A stretch of DNA of 64,000 nt from Paenarthrobacter aurescens (GCF_025421775.1 NZ_JAOEFX010000005.1:310001-374000); one strand, 5' to 3'. Shown: positions 53,677 to 63,835, counted from the first letter of the stretch. The notes: generated by a model not told the origin, from the letters alone. Program-made: numbers and translations.

Positions 53677-56600
53677 TCAGCAGAGCCCGAGCAACCCGCA
53701 GAGCAACCCACCTGATTGCGTGGGGCTGGGCGAGGGACTGGGCGAAGGACTGGGTGAGGCGGTCGCCGTCGCAGTCGCCGTGGGTGACGGTGTTGGAGTA
53801 GCCGTCGGAGTAGCTGAGGGCGAGGGTGAGGGTGTAACCACCTGCTGTGCCGGGGCTGTGGTGGAATACACCACATCCACAAAGTAGTTCGTGGCATTCC
53901 AGGAGGTGGTTGGCATGACGCCCCCGGATCCATACCGGTAGCGGCCGTTGTTCGGGCCACTGGCGGTGAACACCCCGCTTGTGTAGGTCTGGTTGAAGAA
54001 CGCAGAGGTGTAGGAGTAGCGGCCATTGGGTGCCCTGTAGGACACCACGTAGGTTTGGCCCGTCACCAACGCGACTGGCGCGGAGAGGGTGGCAGTTTGC
54101 CAGCCCGTGGCCGTTTCGTTGGTGAACGTCACCTGCGCCAGGCGCGTACCTGCCGAGTTCCACAGCGAACCCACGTGGGTTCCGGTGTTGCCGGCCCCCT
54201 TGTAGAAACGTATGCCCGTCACGTTCCCTGCCTGCGAAACACTGAAAGCAGTACCGAGCTCCACAGGCATGAAGTCAGTCGCAGACACTATTTGGGGTGT
54301 CAGCGATCCAAAGATCGTGGACACTTGGACGGTGGGTGCCGCAGTGGTGAATTGCCAGTTGGTAGTCGGGAACGACTGTTCCTGTTGGGAGATGACGTTA
54401 CTGACGCTGGCCGAGATCACGGTGCTGTTGGGCAGCCCCGCGGTGGGGGTGAACGTGACGGTCCGGCTGTCCGCAGAGAGGGCAGCTGCACCGGCCACCG
54501 GGTTGCCGTTCGCTGTCAGGGTGAACGACGCTCCCGGGCGGATGGCGGAGGAGAAGGTGATGGAAGGCTTCACATCCGTGGGAATGCCCGTGGCCCCGGG
54601 AGCCGGTACCTGTTCGGAGATCGTCAGGGGCTGCGCGGCGGTGGCGAACACCACATCCACCAGGTAACTGGCGGTGGAGGAGGAACCCGGGAAGTCACTG
54701 TTGTAACCGAAAGCTCCCGAGTCAGCCGCCGTGCGCAATGGCCCGCTGGTGAACCCTTCACCGAATCCGCCGGCGGTATAGGAGTACTTGCCGGTGGGAG
54801 CCTTGTACGCCGCCACGTACTCGGTATCCGCAGTAATGGTCACCGGTTGGCTGAATGTTGCCGTCTGCCAGCCGGTACTCGACTCATTGGTGAAGGTGAC
54901 CGTGGCCAGGAGTTGTCCCGTGGCTGTGTAGAGCGAACCAGTGTGGGTTCCCGTGTTGCCGGCCGCCTTGTAGAAGCGCACTCCGGTGATCTGGCCCGCA
55001 GTGTCGCTGGCGAACCTGACGCCGAGCGACAACGAAACTCCGTCATCGGCGTTGGGCGTCGCAGGTGTCACGGTGTCCTGGTAAAGCGTGCACGGGCAGA
55101 AGCCGGGAGTACGCGGTGCTGGAACTGTGGTGAAGGTCCACGTTCCACCAGCAGACATCGGTTGTCCGGAGACGGACGTTGCCGTCACAGTCGCCGTGTA
55201 GGAGGTCCCTGCGGTCAGGGCAGCGGTGGGGGTGAACGTGACTTTACGGGTAGCTGAGTCGTAGGCCGACGCGCCGGCAACTGCGGCACCGCCCGTCACC
55301 TTTACTGCCATGCTGACGCTGGATGCCACCGCCGCCTCGGACAGCACTGCGCTGACTGCGGTGTCCAGTGGAACACTCGAAGCGTTTGGCAACGGCGAGT
55401 GTGAACCGACCGTGAATGGCGGATTCGGTACCGTCACCACGACGTCCACCAGGTAGCTGGTGGTCGATCGTGAAGCGGCAAAGTCGCCGCTGTAGGTGTA
55501 CGCGCCGGCATCCGATGCCGCCCGCAGCGGACCAACACTGAGCCCTGACCCGAAGCCGTTTGTGGTGGCCGAGTAGGTACCGGTCAGCGACTTATAGGAC
55601 ACGATGTACTCTGTGTTCGCGGCCATCTGGACAGGCTGGCTGAACATGGCGGTCTGCCATCCTGAGGCACTTTCGTTGGTGAATGCCACCGTGGCCAGCT
55701 GCTGTCCGGCGGCTGTGTACAAGGCACCATTGTGGGCACCCGTGTTACCAGCGGACTTGTAGAAGCGGATACCCAATACCTCACCCGCGGAAACACTGGA
55801 GAACCTCACTCCGAGGGTCACCGGCACGCCTTCACGCAGCTCGGCGATCCCGGGCGTGACGGAGTCATCGAAGAGGCTGCAGGGGCAGGCGCCCGGAACA
55901 GGCAACGTGGCTGCTGTGGTGAAGGACCACGTGCCACCGGCAGTGACGGGACCCCCGATCGAATCGGTGCCGGACAACGTCGCGGTGAATTGGGTGCTGA
56001 AGGCCAGAGCGCTCGACGGCGTGAAAGTGGCCCGCCGCGTTGCGGCGTCGTACGCCGTAGTGCCTGCCACAGGTCCCGACGGAGACTGCAACGTCAGCTG
56101 GACACTTGCCCCAGTGACCGGCTTGGAGAAGACAGCACTTACTTTGGTATTCACGGACACGCTCGACGACGACGGAATGGGCGTGTGGCCCGAGACGGTC
56201 ATGGGGGAGCTGTCTACCGTGCTGAAGAGCGCGTCCGCGAAGTAGTTGCCACCGTTGAAGCTGGTGGTGGGGAATCCTGGCGAGGTGCTGTAGACGCCCG
56301 CCGGTTCAGCCCCGAAACCACCAGCCACTTTCAAAGGCGCGTCGGTGGAACCGAAGCTCGCCCATTGATGGTCCTTGGTGGCGTAGTGTCCATTGGGTGC
56401 CCAATAGGACACCGTATATTTCTGGCCGGCCGCAACAGGCACGGCTTGGCTGAACAGGGCAGTTTGCCAGCCGGAGGCCGTTTCATTGGTGAACGTGGCC
56501 GTTGCCAGGCGCTCGCCGGTTGCGCTCCACAATGAGCCGGTATGCGTGCCGGTGTTGGCGGTGCTCTTGTAGAAGCGGACGCCGGTGATAAAGCCGTCCA

Positions 56601-58587
56601 CTGACGGTGTGAAGCGCAGGCCCATTTCGTAGGCGCCGCCGTCACCGGAGTCCTTAACCACTGGAACGGTCTGGCCGAAGACGCTGTAGGGGCCGCTGAG
56701 GGTGATGCTCCTGGTCACGGCCGCGCCGATGTTGGCACTGTCATCGATGGCCCGTGCCTGGATAGTGGCTGTGGTCATGCCCTTCTGGATGTACGTGTAA
56801 GTCCAGCTTTGCTTTCCCTGTGCGGGGTGCCAGGTTGCACCGCCATCGGTTGACACTTCGACGCCGGCCACAACACCGCCCACGTCGGCAGCAGTTCCGG
56901 TCACAGTGACGCTGCTTCCGTGTGCCACGGTGGCTCCGGTGGCGGGCGCCGAGATGGCAGCCGTTGGTTTGGTGGTGTCAGTGCTTGCTGCGGCAGCAAC
57001 CAGTCCTGCCGCGCGAGTGGCTGGTTGCGCGCCCATGTCGGCGAGGATGTTGACCTGCGCCTGCCGCATGCGGGCATCGGCGGGTGCGCCGTCGCCGTCG
57101 TGCTCCTGGTCCAGGCCCCAGGTCCACTGGACGCTGCCTGCTGAAAAGACCAAAGCGCCACTGGCGGCCCGGTAAAGGGTCACGTTGTGGGTGGTGCTTC
57201 CCGGTGCCACGGTGTTGCCGAAGTCCTGCAGATATTCCGGAACGTTTCCCACGGTGGTGGACAGCCGGATGAGTCCAGCAGGCCGGAACCCGTTGTCCAG
57301 GTCCTCATTGGATTCGTAGCCCACGGTGTGGGGTGCGAGTGCTGTAGAGGAACCCGCCGGCATCGATGCCAAAGTGGTGTTCCGCCAGAGCCTGGTTTTG
57401 CCCTCATCCGCTTTGACGGTCACCGGGAGGTCCGAGTGATTGGACATATAGATTGTTCCGGTTACGGCATTCTCGGGCAGGCCTCCGCCGTTGGCTTGGG
57501 AAGCGAAGCGCGGGTCACGCCACGTGCCGGTCCACTCCGTGCTGGGATCGATCTTGGCGTTTCCCCAGGTTTCCTTGTAGCAGGTCAAGGTGCGGTTGGC
57601 GGCACTATCAACTGTTGAGGGCTCAAACCTGGTGCGCCAGTACATTTCGTTGCCCGACAGGAACTGAAGATTGACGCCGGCGTCCCTCGCGGCTGTGACG
57701 TTGGCCCGTTGGGGACCCGACCAGTATTCGTCGTGGCCGACCGAAAGGAAGACCTTGTGGTTCAACAACTCGGCGCCGTTGCGGTGCGTATCCAGGCCGC
57801 TGATGTAGCTGACGTCGTAACCGTTCTGCTCCAGGAATCGCACCATGGGGTATTCGTTGGAGAAGTAGAAGTCCCTGCCGCCGGGGCCGTCCCTGGTTGC
57901 CATGGGGCGGTTGTAGCTGACCTTGTAGGACCTGCCGTTCGCGGCGCCCTGGTAGAAGTCCGAGCCGCCGTAGGTGTTGTAGGCCTGCCATGTCTGATCA
58001 GCAGTCTGGAACACGACGGCGGAGCGGCTGCCGTCGTTGCGGACGATGAAAGTGATGTGGCTCTTCGCACCCGTATCGGGGCGCCGGAGGAGCGCGATGT
58101 AGACGCCTGAGACAGCGGTAGCAGGTACCTGCCACGTTGCGGATACTGCCCATGTGCCGCAGTCGTACAGCTCTGTGGCGACGTCGCTGCGGCAAGCGGG
58201 CTGGGTCTGGCGCAACACTGATGGTGTCACGTCGGCGATCTTGCGGGCGCCGTTGCCCGCATACCAGCCTGTCCGGTAGATCGCGATGGTGTAGCTCTGT
58301 GCGTTCGTATCCACCTTGAACCGGATGGGTTGACCTGCGTTGACGCTGATCTCGGTGGAAAAACCCTGGATGCTGTCGTCGCCGGCACCGTTGATGTCCC
58401 ACTCGGAGGGCGGGCTCCCGGTCTTCGAGTTCTCGCAGGCCACAAGGTTCACCACGGGATCGCAGGGACCCGCAGCGACCGCCGCTGTTGCGGTAAGAGG
58501 CAAGAGGGCCGCCACTAAGGCAATCACCAAGGGCGCTAGGAATCCCTTGAGGACTCGCTGGGGTCGGGTAGCTGAAGAACCGGGCAT
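53677..58587 (-). CDS. Very large secreted protein: dimethylformamidase-like domain, four DUF4082 modules with Ig-like domains
   Basis: 1636 residues from the ATG at 58587 (CAGGAG upstream; an ATG nine codons earlier is less likely). Signal peptide to about residue 39 (ALLPLTATAAVAAG). Residues ~50-520 resemble the large subunit of N,N-dimethylformamidase (WQAYNTYGGSDFYQG; SVGHDEYWSGPQR; FLSGNEMYWRTRF). An Ig-like domain follows, then four DUF4082 modules near residues 670, 940, 1200 and 1460 (each with GxRFYKxxxNTGTHxGSL and FTNExxxGWQTA) separated by Big_5-type Ig domains. A Ser/Pro/Thr/Ala run leads to the tail GGLLCGLLGLC. No LPXTG sorting signal. Probably a cell-surface or released carbohydrate-related protein; whether the amidase-like part is active is unknown. 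Confidence 0.85.
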   Translation of the reverse strand: MPGSSATRPQRVLKGFLAPLVIALVAALLPLTATAAVAAGPCDPVVNLVACENSKTGSPPSEWDINGAGDDSIQGFSTEISVNAGQPIRFKVDTNAQSYTIAIYRTGWYAGNGARKIADVTPSVLRQTQPACRSDVATELYDCGTWAVSATWQVPATAVSGVYIALLRRPDTGAKSHITFIVRNDGSRSAVVFQTADQTWQAYNTYGGSDFYQGAANGRSYKVSYNRPMATRDGPGGRDFYFSNEYPMVRFLEQNGYDVSYISGLDTHRNGAELLNHKVFLSVGHDEYWSGPQRANVTAARDAGVNLQFLSGNEMYWRTRFEPSTVDSAANRTLTCYKETWGNAKIDPSTEWTGTWRDPRFASQANGGGLPENAVTGTIYMSNHSDLPVTVKADEGKTRLWRNTTLASMPAGSSTALAPHTVGYESNEDLDNGFRPAGLIRLSTTVGNVPEYLQDFGNTVAPGSTTHNVTLYRAASGALVFSAGSVQWTWGLDQEHDGDGAPADARMRQAQVNILADMGAQPATRAAGLVAAAASTDTTKPTAAISAPATGATVAHGSSVTVTGTAADVGGVVAGVEVSTDGGATWHPAQGKQSWTYTYIQKGMTTATIQARAIDDSANIGAAVTRSITLSGPYSVFGQTVPVVKDSGDGGAYEMGLRFTPSVDGFITGVRFYKSTANTGTHTGSLWSATGERLATATFTNETASGWQTALFSQAVPVAAGQKYTVSYWAPNGHYATKDHQWASFGSTDAPLKVAGGFGAEPAGVYSTSPGFPTTSFNGGNYFADALFSTVDSSPMTVSGHTPIPSSSSVSVNTKVSAVFSKPVTGASVQLTLQSPSGPVAGTTAYDAATRRATFTPSSALAFSTQFTATLSGTDSIGGPVTAGGTWSFTTAATLPVPGACPCSLFDDSVTPGIAELREGVPVTLGVRFSSVSAGEVLGIRFYKSAGNTGAHNGALYTAAGQQLATVAFTNESASGWQTAMFSQPVQMAANTEYIVSYKSLTGTYSATTNGFGSGLSVGPLRAASDAGAYTYSGDFAASRSTTSYLVDVVVTVPNPPFTVGSHSPLPNASSVPLDTAVSAVLSEAAVASSVSMAVKVTGGAAVAGASAYDSATRKVTFTPTAALTAGTSYTATVTATSVSGQPMSAGGTWTFTTVPAPRTPGFCPCTLYQDTVTPATPNADDGVSLSLGVRFASDTAGQITGVRFYKAAGNTGTHTGSLYTATGQLLATVTFTNESSTGWQTATFSQPVTITADTEYVAAYKAPTGKYSYTAGGFGEGFTSGPLRTAADSGAFGYNSDFPGSSSTASYLVDVVFATAAQPLTISEQVPAPGATGIPTDVKPSITFSSAIRPGASFTLTANGNPVAGAAALSADSRTVTFTPTAGLPNSTVISASVSNVISQQEQSFPTTNWQFTTAAPTVQVSTIFGSLTPQIVSATDFMPVELGTAFSVSQAGNVTGIRFYKGAGNTGTHVGSLWNSAGTRLAQVTFTNETATGWQTATLSAPVALVTGQTYVVSYRAPNGRYSYTSAFFNQTYTSGVFTASGPNNGRYRYGSGGVMPTTSWNATNYFVDVVYSTTAPAQQVVTPSPSPSATPTATPTPSPTATATATASPSPSPSPSPSPTQSGGLLCGLLGLC

Positions 58588-58942
58588 CAGAACTCCTGGA
58601 GTGGGGTACGCCAATTGCTTAAACGGGCCCGTAGTTTCGTGCGCACGGTCCCTGCTTGTCGCTCCCCAGCCAGGGTCAAACCAAGATTTTCAGTTATGGA
58701 ACACAGGGTTCTCACTTGGATTGCCGTTCCGAAGATCGGGACCGGATCCGGCGGTGACTGAACCGAAGTTCACGTCATAGCCGGATCACCGGAACGGGTA
58801 GGCCAAGTAGCCCTTGGCAGGAGTGTAGGGGTGCGGCTTGCCGACCACAAGGCGTTCCGGCAACAGATCCGCAGATTTCGATCAAACGGCAGTAGATTTA
58901 GGGGAAACAAACACCCGGGCCACCCAGGAGAACCGAAGCGCC
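58588..58942. other. Divergent intergenic region with a long imperfect hairpin; smc promoter
   Basis: 355 bases between the giant secreted-protein gene and smc. At 58742-58792, CCGG/ATCCGGC pair with GCCGGAT/CCGG (two-base bulge), continuing into TGAC/GTCA and TGAAC/GTTCA around a CGAA loop, about 20 bp in all. A TAGATT -10-like box at 58893-58898 could start smc. I recognise no riboswitch. Short open frames across this region lack coding character. Confidence 0.5.
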
Positions 58943-61900
58943 TTGCACCTGAAAAGTTTGACTGTCCGAGGATTCAAGTCGTTCGCGTCGGCCACGACCT
59001 TCGACTTCGAGCCCGGCGTCACTGCCGTCGTCGGTCCCAACGGATCGGGCAAATCCAATGTGGTCGATGCTCTGGCCTGGGTTATGGGGGAGCAGGGCGC
59101 CAAGACACTGCGCGGCGGCAAAATGGAAGACGTAATTTTCGCCGGGACATCCGGCAGGCCGCCGCTGGGCCGGGCGCACGTGGCACTGACCATTGATAAC
59201 GCAGACAATGCTCTTCCCATCGAGTACAGCGAAGTCACCATCTCCCGGACACTTTTCCGTACCGGCGGATCCGAATACGCCATCAATGGCGCACCGTGCC
59301 GGCTCCTTGATATCCAGGAACTGCTGTCCGATTCCGGCCTGGGCCGTGAAATGCACGTCATCGTGGGACAGGGCCAGTTGGATCGGGTCCTGCACGCCAC
59401 CCCTGAAGACCGGCGTGGCTTCATTGAGGAAGCAGCCGGCATCCTCAAGCATCGCCGCCGCAAGGAAAAAACTGTCCGCAAGTTGGAAGCCATGCAGGCA
59501 AACCTCGCGCGGCTGGGTGACCTCACGGCGGAAATCCGGCGCCAACTCACTCCGTTGGGCAAGCAGGCGGAAATAGCCCGCCGTGCCCAGACCGTGCAGT
59601 TCGATGTCCGGGATGCCCGCGCCAGATTGCTGGCCGATGACCTCGTGCAACTGACCACCACCCTTGAGCAGGATGTTGCCGATGAAGCTGCGCTTAAGGA
59701 ACGCCGCGTGGTTGTTGAGGCGGGACTGGGGGTGGGACGGCGACGTCAGGCCGCCTTGGAGCAGAGGGCCGCGGAAGCCACCCCGCGCCTCAACGCGGCA
59801 CGCGACCATTGGTACCAGCTTTCCGCCGGCAGGGAGCGTTTGCGTTCGCTCGGATCCCTGGCCTCTGAACGCCGCAGGCTGCTTGGCTCATCGGAAACCA
59901 CTTCTGATACAGGCCGTGATCCCGAGCAGCTTGAACGCCAGGCAGCCCGGGTCCGCGAGGAACAATCGGCCCTGGAACACGACATCCTGGCCAAACAGGC
60001 AGCACTGCTCGAAGCCACAGTGGCGAAGGACGGGGCTGAAGCGCTCGCAGCCGCCGAAGACAAGCGGTTGACGGCCATGTTGCGGGCGGCGGCTGACCGT
60101 AGGGAGGGCCTGGCCAGGCTTGCGGGTCAGGTGGCGGCCGCCAGATCACGGGCGGAAGCGGCTGAGGCTGAACGCGGCCGGCTCAGGGAATCCCTCGCGT
60201 CAGGCGATGAACGGCGCCGCAAGGCCCAAAGCGAGTTCACGGCTCTCGAAACCCAAGTGGCGGGTGTTGAGGACGGCGAGGAAAGCCTCGACGCGGACTA
60301 CGAAAACGCCAACGATGTTCTGGACGCTGTTCTCGCCGAGATTGAAGAGCTGAAGGCTTCTGAACGCGAGGCAATCCGCGAAAGGGATGCCTTGACGGCC
60401 CGGCGCGATGCGCTGCAACTGGGGCTGAACCGCAAGGATGGCTCAGGAAGTCTCCTCACAACGGAGGGCATCCTTGGCCCGCTTGCCGGTTTGGTGTCCA
60501 TCGAGCCCGGGTACGAGGCTGCGATCGCCGCGGCTCTGGGAAGTGCCTCGGACGCCCTCGTCGTTGCAGACGCGGACACAGCGGTAGCCGCCATCCGGTT
60601 GCTGAAAGATGACGACGCCGGCCGCGCGGCCTTGCTTCTCACTGGAAGCGTCGGGGCGCCGGACGAAGTCCCCGGCCACATCGCGCTTCCCGAGGGCATC
60701 CGCTGGGCCGCCGACGTCGTGAAAATTACTGATCCAGCCGCCCAAGCGGCCAGGTCATTGCTGGTCCGTACCGCCGTCGTCGATGACCTTCAGGCAGCGG
60801 CCGCGCTGGTGGGCGAGCACCCGGACATCAAGGCTGTCACCCGCGAGGGCGACGTCTTCACCGCCCTGACCGTCACGGGCGGCTCAGCTACTGCGCCGTC
60901 TCTTCTTGAGGTTCAGGCTGCAGTTGACGACGCCGTTGCCCGCCTCCAGGAGGTCACATCCCGTTTGGAGCGCGGCCGCTTTGCCCTGGCCGGCGCCCAG
61001 TCCCGCCGCGCCGAAGCGCAGGACCGCGCCGATGCCGCACTGGAGCGATTGCACGAATCCGATGCACGGCTTGCTGCGGTGGCGGAGCGCTTGGGCCATC
61101 TCAACTCAGTCCTTCGCAGCGCCGTGGGCGAAAGCGACAGGCTCGCCGCATCCATGGCCAAGGCGGAAGCCAACATCGCCGAGGCGCAACTTGACCTTGA
61201 AGTGGCTGCAGAGCGGCTCGCTGCCGCCCAGGAAGCACCGGACGAAGAACCGTCCACTGATCAGCGTGACGAACTGGCGGCGCAGGCCAGATCTGCCCGC
61301 ACCCTTGAAACAGAAGCCAGGCTCGCTCTTCGAACTGCAGAAGAACAGTTGGGTGCCATCAGCAACAGGGCGGCATCCCTGGAGCGGGCTGCAGCGACCG
61401 AACGGCGCGCCCGTGAGGAGGCTGCCCGCCGGGCACAGCGGCGTCGGGCACAGGCGCAACGGGCGGCGGCTGTGGCGGCAGCGGTGGAGCAGACGCTTCG
61501 GTTCATTGATATTTCGGTGGATCTGGCCGGCTGGGAGCGGGACCTCGCAGAGCAAACGCGTGAGCAACTGGAGAAGGAACTCACGGAGGTCCGTTCCGGT
61601 AACGACGCCCTGGCCCGGGAACTGGCCGAGCTCACGGATTCCGTGCATCGGGATGAGATGGCGCGAACCCAGCAGCGGCTGCGTATCGAGGCCCTGGAAA
61701 CGCGGTCCATCGACGAGCTGGGGCTCTCCGCAGACCAACTCGTTGCAGACTATGGCCCCGACCAGCCCGTTCCGTTGCCTGCCGGAACCAACAGCGACAA
61801 ATGGGCCGAGCTTCGGGCGCCTGTTGATGAGCACGGCGAGCCCGTGGTTGAAGGAGTCCCGTTTGTCCGGGCGGAGCAGGAGAAACGGCTCAAAAAGGCT

Positions 61901-62521
61901 GAGCGCGAACTGGCGGCCCTGGGCAAAGTGAACCCGCTCGCTTTGGAGGAGTTCGCCGCCTTGGAAGAACGGCACCAGTTCCTCAGCTCGCAACTCGAAG
62001 ACCTGAAGTCCAGCCGTAAGGACCTGCTGGACATTATCAAAGAGGTGGACGCCCGGGTTCAGCAAGTCTTCACTGAGGCTTTTGCGGACACCTCTGCCCA
62101 GTTCGACCACGTCTTTGCCCGGCTCTTCCCTGGAGGTGAGGGCAAGCTGGTGCTCACGGACCCCGACGACATGCTGACCACGGGAATCGAGGTGGAGGCG
62201 CGGCCGGCGGGTAAGAAGATCAAGAGGCTGTCGCTGCTCTCGGGCGGTGAGCGCTCCCTCACGGCAGTGGCTCTGTTGGTAGCGATCTTCAAGGCACGTC
62301 CGTCGCCGTTTTATGTCATGGACGAGGTGGAGGCCGCGCTGGACGATACCAACCTGGGCCGGCTCATCACCATTTTTGAGGAACTGCGGGAGTCCAGCCA
62401 GTTGATCGTCATCACCCACCAGAAGCGCACCATGGAAGTGGCGGATGCGCTTTATGGAGTCACGATGAGGGGCGACGGCGTCTCCACCGTCATCAGCCAG
62501 AGGCTCGGTGCCGGGGCATAG
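58943..62521 (+). CDS. smc: Chromosome segregation protein SMC
   Basis: 1192 residues from the TTG at 58943, giving the conserved opening HLKSLTVRGFKSFASATTF; an in-frame ATG at 58838 would add 35 unconserved residues. A GGAG lies 12 bases upstream. Walker A GPNGSGKSN at 31-39; two long coiled coils (about 165-490 and 640-1000, rich in Ala/Glu/Arg) flank the hinge near 500-620 (GILGPLAGLVSIEPGYEAAI); C-terminal signature LLSGGERSLTAVALL and Walker B PFYVMDEVEAALDDTN. SMC with ScpAB loads at the origin region and individualises chromosomes. ftsY follows after 20 bases, a conserved pairing. Confidence 0.96.
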   Translation: MHLKSLTVRGFKSFASATTFDFEPGVTAVVGPNGSGKSNVVDALAWVMGEQGAKTLRGGKMEDVIFAGTSGRPPLGRAHVALTIDNADNALPIEYSEVTISRTLFRTGGSEYAINGAPCRLLDIQELLSDSGLGREMHVIVGQGQLDRVLHATPEDRRGFIEEAAGILKHRRRKEKTVRKLEAMQANLARLGDLTAEIRRQLTPLGKQAEIARRAQTVQFDVRDARARLLADDLVQLTTTLEQDVADEAALKERRVVVEAGLGVGRRRQAALEQRAAEATPRLNAARDHWYQLSAGRERLRSLGSLASERRRLLGSSETTSDTGRDPEQLERQAARVREEQSALEHDILAKQAALLEATVAKDGAEALAAAEDKRLTAMLRAAADRREGLARLAGQVAAARSRAEAAEAERGRLRESLASGDERRRKAQSEFTALETQVAGVEDGEESLDADYENANDVLDAVLAEIEELKASEREAIRERDALTARRDALQLGLNRKDGSGSLLTTEGILGPLAGLVSIEPGYEAAIAAALGSASDALVVADADTAVAAIRLLKDDDAGRAALLLTGSVGAPDEVPGHIALPEGIRWAADVVKITDPAAQAARSLLVRTAVVDDLQAAAALVGEHPDIKAVTREGDVFTALTVTGGSATAPSLLEVQAAVDDAVARLQEVTSRLERGRFALAGAQSRRAEAQDRADAALERLHESDARLAAVAERLGHLNSVLRSAVGESDRLAASMAKAEANIAEAQLDLEVAAERLAAAQEAPDEEPSTDQRDELAAQARSARTLETEARLALRTAEEQLGAISNRAASLERAAATERRAREEAARRAQRRRAQAQRAAAVAAAVEQTLRFIDISVDLAGWERDLAEQTREQLEKELTEVRSGNDALARELAELTDSVHRDEMARTQQRLRIEALETRSIDELGLSADQLVADYGPDQPVPLPAGTNSDKWAELRAPVDEHGEPVVEGVPFVRAEQEKRLKKAERELAALGKVNPLALEEFAALEERHQFLSSQLEDLKSSRKDLLDIIKEVDARVQQVFTEAFADTSAQFDHVFARLFPGGEGKLVLTDPDDMLTTGIEVEARPAGKKIKRLSLLSGGERSLTAVALLVAIFKARPSPFYVMDEVEAALDDTNLGRLITIFEELRESSQLIVITHQKRTMEVADALYGVTMRGDGVSTVISQRLGAGA

Positions 62522-62541
62522 CTTTGTGAGAAGGTAGGGGA

Positions 62542-63747
62542 GTGAACGATTTCCTACCCATAATTCTGTCCATTCTCGCTGCGCTCGTGGTGGTCGGCGG
62601 ACTCGTGCCGGTTCTGCTGAAGGCCCGGAAATCCGGGGCGAAGTACCCCGGAACACGGGATGCGAACGACCCCCTGCAGTCGTCGGCAGCAGGCGGCGGA
62701 ACCCTTGTGGAGGACCGCCCGGATGAGGTGAAAGCCCCGGCTCCTACTTTTGACGGAACCGTTGAAGGCACGGACGTGCCGGACGACGTCGCCGGGCTCG
62801 AAACCATCGCCATTGACACTCCGGCGCCGGTGGAAGGGCGACTCACCCGCCTCCGCGCCCGCTTGATCAAGTCGAACAACATCCTCGGCAAGGGCCTGCT
62901 GGCTTTGCTGTCGGGTGACAAGATCGACGAAAACGTATGGGACGAGGTGGAAGAGACCCTCTTGCTGGCGGATCTCGGCACCGAACCCACCATGCAGCTG
63001 GTTGATGCCCTGCGGGAACGTGTCAAGGTGCTCGGCACCCGCAGCCCCGAGGACGTCAAAGCCATGCTGCGCGAAGAGCTCATCAAGCTGGTGGATCCCA
63101 CCATGGACCGTTCCCTGAACATCGAGCGCAAGGCGGACCGGCCCGCCGTCGTGCTTGTTGTGGGGGTGAACGGCGTTGGCAAGACCACCACCGTCGGCAA
63201 GCTTGCCCGCGTGCTGGTGGCTGAAGACAAGGATGTCCTGCTGGGGGCTGCTGACACATTCCGTGCGGCTGCTGCCGAGCAGTTGGCCACGTGGGGACAG
63301 CGCGTTGGCGTGCCCACCGTGAAGTCCGACATCGATGGTGCGGACCCTGCCTCGGTGGCCTACGAAGCCGTAAAGGCCGGCATCGACCAGGAGGTCGATG
63401 TTGTCATGGTGGATACCGCGGGACGACTTCAGAACAAGACCGGCCTGATGGACGAACTTGGCAAGGTCAAGCGCGTCATCGAGAAGCTGGCTGAAGTGGA
63501 CGAGGTCCTGTTGGTATTGGACGCCACCACGGGCCAGAACGGCCTGAACCAGGCCCGCGTCTTCGCGGAGGTTGTCAACATCACCGGCATCGTCCTGACC
63601 AAGTTGGACGGAACCGCCAAGGGTGGCATCGTGGTGGCCATCCAGAAGTCGTTGGGCGTACCGGTCAAATTGATCGGCCTGGGCGAAGGCCCGGACGACC
63701 TCGCACCGTTCGACGCCGAGAGCTTCGTGGACGCGCTGCTCAACTAG
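62542..63747 (+). CDS. ftsY: Signal recognition particle receptor FtsY
   Basis: 401 residues, GTG start. An N-terminal membrane segment (about 4-27, LPIILSILAALVVVGGLVPV) replaces the purely acidic A domain of E. coli, followed by an acidic linker; the NG domain starts near 105. GTPase motifs: G1 GVNGVGKTTTVGKLA near 209, DTFRAAAAEQL, G3 VDTAGRLQN near 291, G4 TKLDGTAKGG. It receives ribosome-SRP complexes and delivers them to SecYEG. ffh is not in this window. Expression is likely coupled with smc. Confidence 0.96.
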   Translation: MNDFLPIILSILAALVVVGGLVPVLLKARKSGAKYPGTRDANDPLQSSAAGGGTLVEDRPDEVKAPAPTFDGTVEGTDVPDDVAGLETIAIDTPAPVEGRLTRLRARLIKSNNILGKGLLALLSGDKIDENVWDEVEETLLLADLGTEPTMQLVDALRERVKVLGTRSPEDVKAMLREELIKLVDPTMDRSLNIERKADRPAVVLVVGVNGVGKTTTVGKLARVLVAEDKDVLLGAADTFRAAAAEQLATWGQRVGVPTVKSDIDGADPASVAYEAVKAGIDQEVDVVMVDTAGRLQNKTGLMDELGKVKRVIEKLAEVDEVLLVLDATTGQNGLNQARVFAEVVNITGIVLTKLDGTAKGGIVVAIQKSLGVPVKLIGLGEGPDDLAPFDAESFVDALLN

Positions 63748-63772
63748 CCCTGCCAGCTGGCGCCGTCGCCAC

Positions 63773-63835
63773 ACTGACTGGCAGCATCAACTGTTCTGAG
63801 TACTGGGAACAGTTGATGCTGCCAGTCAGTTTTTG
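63773..63835. terminator. 24-bp perfect hairpin terminator after ftsY
   Basis: Left arm 63773-63796 (opens ACTGACTGGCAG) and right arm 63807-63830 are exact complements over 24 bases with a ten-base loop; TTTTT follows. The stop codon of the convergent MFS gene (63826-63828 on the minus strand) lies within the right arm, so the structure can end both transcripts. Confidence 0.9.

Noticed and set aside
53677..53760. LPXTG-type sorting signal at the C-terminus of the giant protein
   Set aside because: No LPXTG motif or basic tail; the end is GGLLCGLLGLC, a different and unexplained pattern.
58340..58780. Plus-strand frame of 146 codons crossing the 5' end of the giant secreted-protein gene
   Set aside because: Mostly antisense to a signal peptide and mature domain; the remaining part lies in the structured intergenic region and has no conserved features.
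58588..58840. Possible riboswitch (c-di-GMP or ydaO type) before the secreted-protein gene
   Set aside because: I looked for the core motifs by eye and could not match them; only a long hairpin can be supported.
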